13,800 nucleotides of DNA from Clostridiales bacterium (GTDB lineage Bacteria; Bacillota; Clostridia; Christensenellales; Aristaeellaceae): the NCBI GenBank assembly GCA_004557805.1, contig SFFS01000057.1, forward strand, positions 1 through 13,800. Reading direction: 5' to 3'. The stretch's first letter is position 1. Every line of letters starts with the position of its first letter. Shown in pieces: positions 7,075 to 13,699 of the stretch. The notes under the pieces are model-generated. The model made no database searches. It had not been told where the DNA came from and saw nothing but the letters and a program-made list of their open reading frames with translations. A program made the position numbers and the translations under genes.

Positions 7075-7905
7075 ATGGGAAGAAGTAAAGTGAAGCGAAT
7101 TGTCAAACTCCTCGCGGCGGTTCTGTGCGCGGCATTGCTCATGAGCTGCGCGGCGGCGTCGGCCGAAACCGCGGAGGCCGAGCAGAAGTCCATGAAGCAG
7201 CGTCTGCTCGATTCTATTGCGGAAAACCAGCTCAAATACGCCCCGAAGGTGCAGACCCTCGAAAACGGCGTGCAGGTGCAGCGCACGCCGCAGGACAGCG
7301 GTATCTATAATATTCGGCGTTTAAACGCCGATAACAGAGGCTGCTACGCCTGTCACACCGATCTGCAAAATACGATTTTCAACATGCCCGACAGCCAGTG
7401 GGCCTACGGCCTGTCCGGCTCGCATCTGGAAACGTCCTATGACGGCGGCGTGAAGATGACTGCGGAAAACTGCCTTACCTGCCATAACAACGGCGAACTG
7501 GCGGTTTATATCCACGGCATCCACACCAACAGCAACAAGGCGTTCTCCGCGATGGGCGGCGACTGCATGTCCTGCCATTACGTAATGCCCGACGGAACCA
7601 TGGCGATGTGGGATCTCGTCAAGTACGACGTGCTGCGCGGCATCAACAGCGCGGACGCTTCGACCGGCGAATTCTCCTACGATTACACCACCCTGTCCAC
7701 CGAGCCGATGTTCAGCATGAACTGGATGTCCTATTCGATGTTCACGGACGAAATGTCCTTCGAACGCTACGACGACGCGCTCAACGACGTGCCCGCCGAT
7801 CCGGAGCTGTTCGACGAATGGGAGATCAGCGTGACCGGCGCGGTGAACAACCCCGTGACCTATACGCTGCCCGAGCTGATTGAAATGCTCCCTCCAAAAC
7901 GCTGA
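7075..7905 (+). CDS. exported triheme cytochrome c fused to molybdopterin domain, N-terminal part (interrupted)
   Basis: Reads as 276 residues. A basic N-terminus and hydrophobic stretch end in a possible lipobox (LMSC, Cys25), with an alternative signal-peptidase site after ASA at 28-30, so the protein is exported. Three c-type haem sites follow: CYACH 90-94, CLTCH 133-137 and CMSCH 164-168. Extra histidines (117, 147, 150) could be distal ligands. From about 249 (EWEISVTGAVNNPVTYTLPE) it enters a sulfite-oxidase-type molybdopterin-binding domain, then hits TGA at 7903-7905. The same frame resumes at 7906 and stays open to 8583, so this and the next entry are two parts of one original gene of about 502 codons. 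The ATG at 7075 has only a weak GGAG; a GTG at 7090 (MKRIVKLL) is an alternative start. The upstream frame to 6937 crosses the promoter and is rejected. The physiological substrate is unknown. Confidence 0.8.
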   Translation: MGRSKVKRIVKLLAAVLCAALLMSCAAASAETAEAEQKSMKQRLLDSIAENQLKYAPKVQTLENGVQVQRTPQDSGIYNIRRLNADNRGCYACHTDLQNTIFNMPDSQWAYGLSGSHLETSYDGGVKMTAENCLTCHNNGELAVYIHGIHTNSNKAFSAMGGDCMSCHYVMPDGTMAMWDLVKYDVLRGINSADASTGEFSYDYTTLSTEPMFSMNWMSYSMFTDEMSFERYDDALNDVPADPELFDEWEISVTGAVNNPVTYTLPELIEMLPPKR

Positions 7906-7932
7906 TTATGGCCTATGAATGCGCCGAGTAAT
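7894..7932 (+). other. two-indel junction splitting the triheme/molybdopterin gene
   Basis: In the gene's frame the codons at 7900-7914 read Arg, stop, Leu, Trp, Pro. Read from 7899 in the -1 frame, 7899-7922 gives TLIMAYEC, which is what the family has here and aligns with VSLCACATG of the paralogue at 8596. From 7924 the original frame gives PSNEGSG and homology resumes. One base missing from the A run at 7896-7899, plus one extra base (or two lost) in GCGCC at 7921-7925, explains the pattern. It may be real mutation or assembly error. Confidence 0.65.
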
Positions 7933-8583
7933 GAGGGCAGCGGCGCGCTGATCCGCAATGTGGAAGTGACGGGTCTTTCGGTGAAGGATATCATAGCGCT
8001 GGCGGAACCGATGGAGAACGCCGTCGGCGTGTCCGGCTACGACCGGGGTGCGATGTACCGCTATCACCTCTCCGCCGGCTTCGACTGGCTGGAAGACCAT
8101 GAATCCCTGATCGTTTACGAAATGAACGGCGAGCGCCTCCGCACCAAGGACGGCTATCCGGCCGCCATCTGGACCGAAGGCATGCACGCGGGCAAGTTTG
8201 TCAAGCACGTGGCCTCTCTCGTCGTTGAGGACAACCCCGAAAACATCATTCTCGATTTCTCCAGCTCGAGCGACCATTACGCGCCCACGCAGTCGATCTT
8301 CTTCACGCAGGAAGGGCAGATCATCGACGCATACGAGCCCTACACCTTCGAGGGCTATACGTTCGGACGCGATCAGGCGATCGTCGCCGTTGAATTCTCG
8401 CTCGACCGCGGCAAAACCTGGGCCCGCTTCGACGTGGACGGCGGCGAAATCGGCCGCTGGACCTACTGGCACTACACCTTTACGCCGGAGCAGGAGGGCG
8501 CGTATGTGCTCTATGTGCGCGGCGTAGCCGCCAACGGCGCGGTATCGGAAGAACCGGCGAAAATGTTGGTCAACGCGAAGTAA
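7915..8583 (+). CDS. molybdopterin-oxidoreductase domain and C-terminal Ig-like domain, C-terminal part of the interrupted gene
   Basis: An open frame of 222 codons with no recognisable ribosome binding site at its ATG (7915), in the same phase as the interrupted cytochrome gene. Taken alone it lacks the signal peptide, the haems and the start of the molybdopterin domain. Visible parts are the rest of the molybdopterin fold (ALIRNVEVTGLSVKDIIALA, then GYDRGAMYRY and SLIVYEMNGERL) and a C-terminal beta-sandwich like the Mo-co dimerisation domain (VEFSLDRGKTWARF, GAYVLYVRGVAANG). The paralogue at 8596-9612 has the same order, with VDFSLDGSESWTTY and GTYQLSVRARTESG. It is probably not a gene in its own right. 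If the upstream indels are real, the product is not exported and is likely non-functional. If they are errors, it belongs to one 502-residue secreted protein. Confidence 0.7.
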   Translation: MNAPSNEGSGALIRNVEVTGLSVKDIIALAEPMENAVGVSGYDRGAMYRYHLSAGFDWLEDHESLIVYEMNGERLRTKDGYPAAIWTEGMHAGKFVKHVASLVVEDNPENIILDFSSSSDHYAPTQSIFFTQEGQIIDAYEPYTFEGYTFGRDQAIVAVEFSLDRGKTWARFDVDGGEIGRWTYWHYTFTPEQEGAYVLYVRGVAANGAVSEEPAKMLVNAK

Positions 8584-8595
8584 AGGAGAATCGCA

Positions 8596-9612
8596 ATGAA
8601 AAAGAAGCAGCAGAGAATTCTGACCGGCCTGGCCGGCGCAACGATGATTCTTTCCAGCGCTGCCGCACAGGCGGACGAAGCCGTGTTCCAGTCGAACGCG
8701 CCCGCGTATACCGCGGCGGAGGGCGAGACGGTTTCCTATCGCCGCGTGGCGAACGTGCAGGGCGGGTTCCGGTTCGATCAGAACTGCCTGACCCCTACGG
8801 ACGACGTGTTCAGCCTGTTCGGCACCGTGCTGACGGGCGCGTGCGCCAAGCCCGCTTTCGCCTTTGAAAACCAGCAGGCGGAGGATCATTATATCAACGT
8901 CGGCGGCAAGATCCGCAAGGCGTATTCCATCAACCTCAAGGACGCGAAGGAAACCGAGCAGGTTTCGCTGTGCGCCTGCGCGACCGGCTCTGCGACGGCG
9001 AACGTGAAGATCACCGGCGTGCTGCTTTCCGACGTGCTGACGCTGGCCGATATGGACGCGGACGTGAACACGCTCAAAATTATCGGCTCCGACGGCTACG
9101 GCACGAAGGTGCCGCTGAGCTACGCGCTGGAGAAGAAGGCGATGATCGTCTACAGGATCAACGACGAGACCATTCCGAGCGGCACGCAGTTCTGGCTGCC
9201 CGCTACGGTAGCGAAGTATTTCACCCGCGACGTGGTGGATGTCGAGCTGCTGGCCGAGAAGGAAACGCCGGAGATCGAACAGCGTGCGGATGAGCTGCGC
9301 GCCGAGGTCGCCATTATGAACTACGCCGACGACGCGGCTTTCCATGTCGGAGAGGAAATCACCTTCGAGGGCTATGCCGACGATTGCGGCGACCCGATCG
9401 CTGTGGTTGATTTCTCGCTGGACGGCAGCGAATCCTGGACCACCTACGAAACTGCGGGCGCGACCGCAGAGCGGTGGGTCTATTGGAACTTCAGCTACGC
9501 GCCGCAGGAGGCGGGAACGTATCAGCTGAGCGTGCGCGCGCGCACCGAATCGGGCCGCGTGTCGAAGCTGGCCGCGAATCTCGTGTTTGAGGTTGCGCAG
9601 GCCGAGCTGTAA
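8596..9612 (+). CDS. secreted sulfite-oxidase-type molybdopterin protein without haem
   Basis: 338 residues. The signal peptide (MKKKQQR, a hydrophobic stretch, and a cleavage site likely after AQA at 24-27) sends it across the membrane. Residues about 95-225 form a molybdopterin-binding domain of the sulfite oxidase/YedY type. Cys126 or Cys128 in SLCACATGS stands where the molybdenum-ligating cysteine is expected. Residues about 245-335 form a beta-sandwich like the Mo-co dimerisation domain. It parallels the protein just upstream but has no CxxCH, so it could be a partner subunit that passes electrons to the triheme protein, or a divergent duplicate. The ATG at 8596 follows AAGGAG by seven bases and lies 12 bases after the upstream stop, so the two are one operon. 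Cys64 and Cys83 could form a disulfide. The substrate is unknown, and binding of the cofactor is inferred from fold similarity. Confidence 0.75.
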   Translation: MKKKQQRILTGLAGATMILSSAAAQADEAVFQSNAPAYTAAEGETVSYRRVANVQGGFRFDQNCLTPTDDVFSLFGTVLTGACAKPAFAFENQQAEDHYINVGGKIRKAYSINLKDAKETEQVSLCACATGSATANVKITGVLLSDVLTLADMDADVNTLKIIGSDGYGTKVPLSYALEKKAMIVYRINDETIPSGTQFWLPATVAKYFTRDVVDVELLAEKETPEIEQRADELRAEVAIMNYADDAAFHVGEEITFEGYADDCGDPIAVVDFSLDGSESWTTYETAGATAERWVYWNFSYAPQEAGTYQLSVRARTESGRVSKLAANLVFEVAQAEL

Positions 9613-9645
9613 GCTGCGGACAGACGCGGGGCGCCGTGACGCCTG

Positions 9646-9670
9646 AAAGGGCGCAGGGCGCCCTTTTTTT
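9646..9670 (+). terminator. intrinsic terminator of the cytochrome/molybdopterin operon
   Basis: GGGCGC at 9649-9654 pairs with GCGCCC at 9658-9663 and the stem is extended by AAA/TTT. A run of seven T at 9664-9670 follows. It lies 33 bases after the stop at 9612. Confidence 0.85.
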
Positions 9671-9696
9671 ATGCAGAACCTTCCGCTGCGCGCCGC

Positions 9697-9725
9697 TTGA
9701 AATTTTAAAGCGGTCATGATATAAT
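9697..9725 (+). promoter_or_regulatory. strong sigma-A-type promoter of the DUF2974 gene
   Basis: The -35 TTGAAA at 9697-9702, a 17-base spacer and a perfect -10 TATAAT at 9720-9725 with the TGA extension at 9717-9719. The start of transcription, about seven bases after the -10, falls at or next to the A of the ATG at 9732. Confidence 0.8.
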
Positions 9726-9731
9726 ACGCAT

Positions 9732-10868
9732 ATGAATAACATTATTGATTATCTGGACTGGCGCGGCGACGTTACTTTCGAGCAGTCGCCGCTGAACGAG
9801 GTGGACAACTACATCCTCTGCAAGCTGGGCTGCCCCGATTATACCGGCCTGGTGCCGCGTCACGGCGGCGTAAAGCTGGGGGAATGCGTGCAGAAATATT
9901 TTGCCGAGCGCGGCGAGAAGGCCGACAAGCTTGGCCTGATGACGTCCGCCTTTCTGCTGCCGATGCTGCGCAAGCTTCCGGAGACGGCGCGCTTCCGCGA
10001 TCTCGTCATCCGCGATTTTGTCAGCCGGCTCGACCCGGAGCGCGGCGAACAGTTTTCCGCGCTGACCATCGAGCTCCCGGGCGGCGTGCGGTTCGTCACC
10101 TTCCGCGGGACGGACGATACGCTCGTGGCATGGAAAGAGGACTTTATGCTCGGCGTTTCGGCGATTGTCCCCGCCCAGCAGGACGCGCTCGATTATCTTG
10201 AAGAAGAGGCGGCCGAATTTGAAGGCGATCTCATCACCGGCGGCCATTCCAAGGGCGGCAACCTGGCGGTTTACGCCGCGCTGCGCGCACGCCCTTCCAC
10301 GCAGGATCGCGTGATCGCCATCTACAACAACGACGGCCCTGGCTTTGCCGAGTGCCCGTTCGACGAGCCGCAGTACAGGCGCATCAAGCCGCGCCTGCAT
10401 ACGATCCTCTCGCAGCATGCGATTGTCGGCACGCTTCTGTGGAACGAGCCCGATTGCGAGATCGTCCGCTCCGACCGCCCGTTCCTCGCCGCGCACGACG
10501 GCTTTCACTGGGAGGTGCGCGGCACGAAGTTCGTCCGGTGCGACTCGTTTTCCGTCGCCAGCCGCGCGTTTGCAAACGCGATGGAGGAAATCGAGGGCGA
10601 GATGGACATGGACGAGCGGCGTGAGTTTATCGAATCGCTGTTCTCCGTGCTGGAATCGACCGGCGCGGTCACGCTGACGGAGCTGACCGAGCAGGGCACG
10701 CGTCAGGCGCTTTTGATGGCGCAGACGCTGTGCAAAAATCCGCGCGTACGCGCGGTGATTTCCAAGCTGCTTTCGCTGATGCTGCGCGAGACGGTGTCGG
10801 GCGTGAAAATCCCGGCGAAAGAGTATTTTCATCGGCTTACGCGCGGGGAAGAGAAGGTCGAAGGATAA
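9732..10868 (+). CDS. DUF2974 (Mbeg1-like) alpha/beta hydrolase
   Basis: 378-residue cytosolic protein with no signal peptide or membrane segment. The N-terminus MNNIIDYLDWRGDVTFEQ and the downstream NEVDN are typical of the Firmicutes DUF2974/Mbeg1-like family. It has a lipase-type nucleophile elbow GGHSKGGN with Ser173, and a conserved NNDGPGF at 199-205. A histidine in DGFHWEV could complete a catalytic triad. The substrate is unknown; the family is presumed to be lipase- or esterase-like. The N-terminus fits the family, so the ATG at 9732 is probably right, yet no Shine-Dalgarno sequence precedes it and the promoter -10 ends seven bases upstream. Translation is therefore probably leaderless. 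The gene is monocistronic: a terminator precedes it, and another hairpin follows it at 10924. Confidence 0.88.
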   Translation: MNNIIDYLDWRGDVTFEQSPLNEVDNYILCKLGCPDYTGLVPRHGGVKLGECVQKYFAERGEKADKLGLMTSAFLLPMLRKLPETARFRDLVIRDFVSRLDPERGEQFSALTIELPGGVRFVTFRGTDDTLVAWKEDFMLGVSAIVPAQQDALDYLEEEAAEFEGDLITGGHSKGGNLAVYAALRARPSTQDRVIAIYNNDGPGFAECPFDEPQYRRIKPRLHTILSQHAIVGTLLWNEPDCEIVRSDRPFLAAHDGFHWEVRGTKFVRCDSFSVASRAFANAMEEIEGEMDMDERREFIESLFSVLESTGAVTLTELTEQGTRQALLMAQTLCKNPRVRAVISKLLSLMLRETVSGVKIPAKEYFHRLTRGEEKVEG

Positions 10869-10894
10869 AAAAATCAGGGGGCAATGCCGCCCTG
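10867..10894 (-). terminator. candidate intrinsic terminator for the leftward HAD/NUDIX transcripts
   Basis: Read on the minus strand, a bulged GC-rich hairpin (plus 10875-10883 against 10885-10894) is followed by A and then seven T (plus 10867-10873). It lies about 120 bases beyond the stop of the HAD gene. The A-run overlaps the stop codon of the DUF2974 gene. Confidence 0.55.
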
Positions 10895-10923
10895 CTGGTG
10901 AGAGTGTAAAATTCAAATTTCAT

Positions 10924-10961
10924 GGAACAGGCATGATTTCGGTCGTGCCTGTTCCGCTTTT
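10924..10961 (+). terminator. terminator-like hairpin after the DUF2974 gene
   Basis: A 13-base stem (GGAACAGGCATGA at 10924-10936 against 10943-10955, with one T-G wobble) has a six-base loop and is followed by GC and then TTTT on the plus strand. The T tract is short, but the stem is strong. It lies 56 bases after the stop at 10868. Confidence 0.6.
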
Positions 10962-11017
10962 GGCAGCTTCTCTACGGGGTGTAACCCATCATAATATTTC
11001 CTCAGTTTCTATCTGCT

Positions 11018-11629
11018 TTATAAAATTCGGAGCAATTCAGTTAATGAACGTATTTGATAATCCACAACACCTTTACCAAGCGCTGCTCCTTGATACTGCG
11101 CAAGACCGTTCTTTATCCAAACGGTTTTCATTCCAATCGCTTTTGCAGGGATCATGTCGTTATCAAGACGATCGCCAACCATAACGCTTTCTTCTGCGGT
11201 ACATCCTGCAAGCTCAAGAGCCTTTTCAAAGATTTCCTTATCGGGTTTGGCGTATCCAAGCTCTGCGGATGCAGCAATTACATCGAAGTATTGGTGCAAG
11301 CCCCAGGACTCCAAGCGTTCTGCCGTTCCAGGTTTTTGGTTTGCGATAATACCGAGTTTGTATCCCTTAGCAACGAGAGCAGACAATGTGCTGTGTGTAT
11401 CCGAGTATGGAACTTCATCCTCCGAGTGCCATGGGGCTTTTGTCAATCGAAAGTGTTTGATAGCGGCAGAGTTTCCGTCCTGTCCTTGCCTGGCAAGAGC
11501 AATACGGACATCGTCAAATTCTTTGAAGGTGATATTTGTGCCGGCAATCATTTCACGAACACGGCGATCGTATGCTTCAGTTTCATCGACGAGCGTCGAG
11601 CCGACATCAAAGAAAATCCGCTTAATCAT
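11018..11629 (-). CDS. HAD-superfamily hydrolase
   Basis: 203-residue cytosolic phosphatase-like protein of the haloacid dehalogenase superfamily. Motif I is FFDVGST with the nucleophile Asp8; Gly10 replaces the usual second Asp, a known variant. Motif II lies in LGIIANQKP near 92-100. The motif III lysine is Lys128 in YAKPD, and motif IV is GDRLDND with Asp153 and Asp158. A helical cap lies between motifs I and II (about 16-88). The substrate cannot be inferred. The ATG at 11629 is preceded by AAGGA ten bases upstream on the minus strand. Its base composition is clearly AT-richer than the flanking genes (60-base lines near 42-45 percent GC against about 60-70 percent in mfd). It follows the NUDIX gene on the same strand across a 98-base gap. 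Confidence 0.88.
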   Translation of the reverse strand: MIKRIFFDVGSTLVDETEAYDRRVREMIAGTNITFKEFDDVRIALARQGQDGNSAAIKHFRLTKAPWHSEDEVPYSDTHSTLSALVAKGYKLGIIANQKPGTAERLESWGLHQYFDVIAASAELGYAKPDKEIFEKALELAGCTAEESVMVGDRLDNDMIPAKAIGMKTVWIKNGLAQYQGAALGKGVVDYQIRSLTELLRIL

Positions 11630-11727
11630 TATCTGTCGTCCTTAGGGTGTATCTGAAAAATTCCCTGAGACTCCATCGCGGCGTCTTTTCCGCCATTTCC
11701 GTGTCGGGAAATCTCGATTCAGCGCCG

Positions 11728-12267
11728 CTAAACCTTCGATTTTCCTCCCTGAACTGACGAAAAATCCGCTCGTTCTGTCGCATCTTCCTTTTTCCGATTC
11801 CGCCTAACAAAATGCTTTACCGTATCCGTTGGATTTTTCAACTCTGTTCTGAAAAATTCGGGATACATCTTGACGTCCTCATCGAGCGAAACCCACACCA
11901 GGCGCTCTTTGCTGCTGCCTTCCATGAAGCTTTCGCTGACCGGCGCAAAATTGTCAGGCACTTTCATATAGAAGAAAAACGAAATCTCATAAATCAGCTT
12001 GTTTCGATTGTAGGGCGCAGCGCCATAGAAATAGTTTTCATGCACAAAGCCAAGACGGTCGATTCCCATCTTAACGCCTGTTTCTTCAAAGACTTCACGA
12101 ACAACAGCCTCTTCTGCGGTTTCGCCGAATTTCAGCCTGCCGCCGACGGAGTAGAGATAGTTTCTGTCGTTGCCAACCATCAAAAGCTTTCCGTCTTTCA
12201 TGATGATCGCACCGGCACGAATATTCAAAATCCCATCGTCACAGGCTACGCACATATCTTTGTTCAT
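11728..12267 (-). CDS. NUDIX hydrolase
   Basis: 179-residue cytosolic enzyme that hydrolyses a nucleoside diphosphate linked to another group. The NUDIX box GX5EX7REUXEEXGU is complete at 43-65 (Gly43, Glu49, then REVFEETGV at 57-65). The N-terminus has a CxxC pair (MCVACD). The ATG at 12267 has GGGGAAAG a few bases upstream. The last 20 or so residues (RKKEDATERADFSSVQ and on) are basic and polar and look unlike the rest; the natural end may have been extended when the downstream sequence changed. It shares the AT-richer composition of the HAD gene, so the two were probably gained together. The substrate is not known. Confidence 0.88.
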   Translation of the reverse strand: MNKDMCVACDDGILNIRAGAIIMKDGKLLMVGNDRNYLYSVGGRLKFGETAEEAVVREVFEETGVKMGIDRLGFVHENYFYGAAPYNRNKLIYEISFFFYMKVPDNFAPVSESFMEGSSKERLVWVSLDEDVKMYPEFFRTELKNPTDTVKHFVRRNRKKEDATERADFSSVQGGKSKV

Positions 12268-12383
12268 TGTTCTTTCCCCATTTCGTTCAGTAGTTTCTCA
12301 GTCAATGCCGGTCATACTGCCGCCGCTGAACTTCGGCTCCACGCAGCCGCCGTCCATATTGAACGCCCAAGCGAGCGATGTAC

Positions 12384-12426
12384 AAAAACAGGCGGCACCC
12401 AACCACGGTTGAATGCCGCCCTTTTT
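12384..12426. terminator. bidirectional terminator after the nitroreductase gene
   Basis: GGCGGCA at 12391-12397 pairs with TGCCGCC at 12414-12420 around an inner CAAC/GTTG stem. On the plus strand it is followed by CTTTTT, and on the minus strand by TGTTTTTG. Its clear user is the minus-strand nitroreductase, whose stop is at 12439. It also shields the NUDIX gene from read-through. Confidence 0.75.
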
Positions 12427-12438
12427 GCTGCGCCGCCG

Positions 12439-13173
12439 TCAGGTCTCCGGCGGATGGTTCCACGCTTGCAGCATCGCCTCGACGGAGCGCGTCATTTCGC
12501 GGCTGAAATCGCTGTCCCATTTGCGTTCGCGGAACGCTTTGAGCCAGCGGGAAAAACCGGCCGCGTCCCGTCCGTCGCGCCGCGCCAGCATGGCCGCGAG
12601 ATCGCGCGGCTGCCAGCGGTTTTCACATACGACGTCCTCCACCGCGAAGCGGGGAGGTTTTCTGCGCTCCTTCTGCGAGGAGGCGGGATAGCCGGCGCAC
12701 AGCATAGCTGCGGGCACGCAGTAGTCCGGCAGGCCGAGCAGCGCGCGGTGCGTTTCGTAGTTTTCGAGGATATCGCCGATATAGCACGAGCCGAGCCCGA
12801 GCGCCTCCGCGGCGGTTGCGGCGTTCTGCGCGGCGATGAGCGCGTCGCAGCAGGCGAGCATCAGATCGCCCGCGCCGGGCGCGCGCGTCTGGGCGCAATC
12901 GCTGCGGAAAAGCGAAAACCAGCGGCTGTAATCGGCGCAGAAAACGAGCACGACGGGCGCTTCGGCGATGAACGGCTGATGATCGCACGTTTCCGAAAGA
13001 CGGGCCTTCAGCGCCGCGTCCGTGATATCGAGGATGGTGTAGAGCGTCATGTTCCCGGCCGTGGGGGCTTCGAGCGCCGCTTCGAGGAGCGCGCGCTTCT
13101 TTTCGGGCTCCACGGGAACGGGCGTATAGGCGCGCACGGATTTGCGCGCGCGCAGCAGTTCGAGCGTCGTCAT
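12439..13173 (-). CDS. nitroreductase-family flavoprotein
   Basis: 244-residue cytosolic FMN-dependent NAD(P)H oxidoreductase of the NfsA/FRP-like nitroreductase fold. The FMN-phosphate region is RARKSVRAY at 8-16, followed by APTAGNMT at 36-43, AEALGLGSCYIGDI at 122-134 and LCAGYP at 158-163. The C-terminal part (about 185-244) is rich in Arg and Trp and may cap the active site. The start at 13173 has AAAGG about eight bases upstream and lies 14 bases after the stop of the Lrp-type gene, so the two form an operon. The natural substrate (quinone, nitroaromatic or other) is not evident. Confidence 0.9.
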   Translation of the reverse strand: MTTLELLRARKSVRAYTPVPVEPEKKRALLEAALEAPTAGNMTLYTILDITDAALKARLSETCDHQPFIAEAPVVLVFCADYSRWFSLFRSDCAQTRAPGAGDLMLACCDALIAAQNAATAAEALGLGSCYIGDILENYETHRALLGLPDYCVPAAMLCAGYPASSQKERRKPPRFAVEDVVCENRWQPRDLAAMLARRDGRDAAGFSRWLKAFRERKWDSDFSREMTRSVEAMLQAWNHPPET

Positions 13174-13187
13174 GGCGGAGCCTTTCG

Positions 13188-13640
13188 TCAGCCCGGATCG
13201 ACGGGATTGTATTTGGGGTTGGAGCGCGTGCCGAGAATGTAATAGCTCTTGATGCCCTTCACGCCCTCAAGCTGGGAAATGCGATGGTGAATCTGCTGAA
13301 AATGCTCGGGCGAGGTGGCGCTCACACGCGCCATGAAATCCATATCGCCCGTCAGCGTGACGCATTCGACGACGTTCGGGTCGTCCATCAGCGCTTCGGT
13401 CAGGTAGTCGATATAGCGCGGGTGCTCGGTCTGAATGCCGATGATCGCCTGAAAGCTGCGGTTGAGCTTGGTGGGATCAAGCTTGACGGTGTATTGCTGG
13501 ATTACGCCGGAGCGCTCCAGCTTGCGAATGCGCTCTCCGACCGACGAAACGGACATCCCCACAAGCTCGGCGATTTCCGAGGCGCGCATGCGCGCGTTTT
13601 TCGACAGGCAGGAGAGAATAACGGAATCGATCTGATCCAT
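13188..13640 (-). CDS. Lrp/AsnC-family transcriptional regulator
   Basis: 150-residue DNA-binding regulator that usually responds to an amino acid. The N-terminal winged helix-turn-helix covers about 2-50 (ASEIAELVGMSVSSVGERIRKLERSGVI), and the RAM/AsnC ligand domain covers about 60-140. The start is the ATG at 13640 (MDQIDSVIL), five bases after GGAGG. An in-frame ATG four codons earlier contains the GGAGG itself and cannot be the main start. It precedes the nitroreductase by 14 bases and is likely its regulator and its own repressor; the effector is unknown. Confidence 0.93.
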   Translation of the reverse strand: MDQIDSVILSCLSKNARMRASEIAELVGMSVSSVGERIRKLERSGVIQQYTVKLDPTKLNRSFQAIIGIQTEHPRYIDYLTEALMDDPNVVECVTLTGDMDFMARVSATSPEHFQQIHHRISQLEGVKGIKSYYILGTRSNPKYNPVDPG

Positions 13641-13670
13641 GGAAACCTCCATAAAGAAGTGACTGTATAG

Positions 13671-13699
13671 ATGATACCGCGCTTTTGATGAAACGTCAA
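13671..13699 (-). promoter_or_regulatory. promoter of the Lrp-nitroreductase operon
   Basis: Read on the minus strand, -35 TTGACG (plus 13694-13699) and -10 TATCAT (plus 13671-13676) are separated by exactly 17 bases. Transcription would start near 13664, giving a leader of about 24 bases with GGAGG. The region upstream (13700-13800) is very AT-rich and holds no gene that I can see. Confidence 0.75.

Noticed and set aside
7906..9717. Minus-strand open frame of about 603 codons opposite the molybdopterin genes
   Set aside because: It covers two sense genes that show clear domains, a signal peptide and ribosome binding sites, and it runs across the sense operon's terminator. It is a composition shadow.
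11054..11656. Plus-strand open frames opposite the HAD gene
   Set aside because: The minus strand carries all HAD motifs in order, and the plus-strand products show no recognisable motifs.
12298..12357. Nineteen-codon minus-strand frame (starts MDGGCVEPKF) just upstream of the NUDIX gene
   Set aside because: It has no clear ribosome binding site and I cannot match it to a family. It may be a remnant of a lost gene's 3' end, but there is too little to annotate.
11812..13242. Plus-strand open frame of about 476 codons opposite NUDIX and nitroreductase
   Set aside because: It spans two minus-strand genes and the terminator between them, and the product is low-complexity sequence rich in Arg and Ala.
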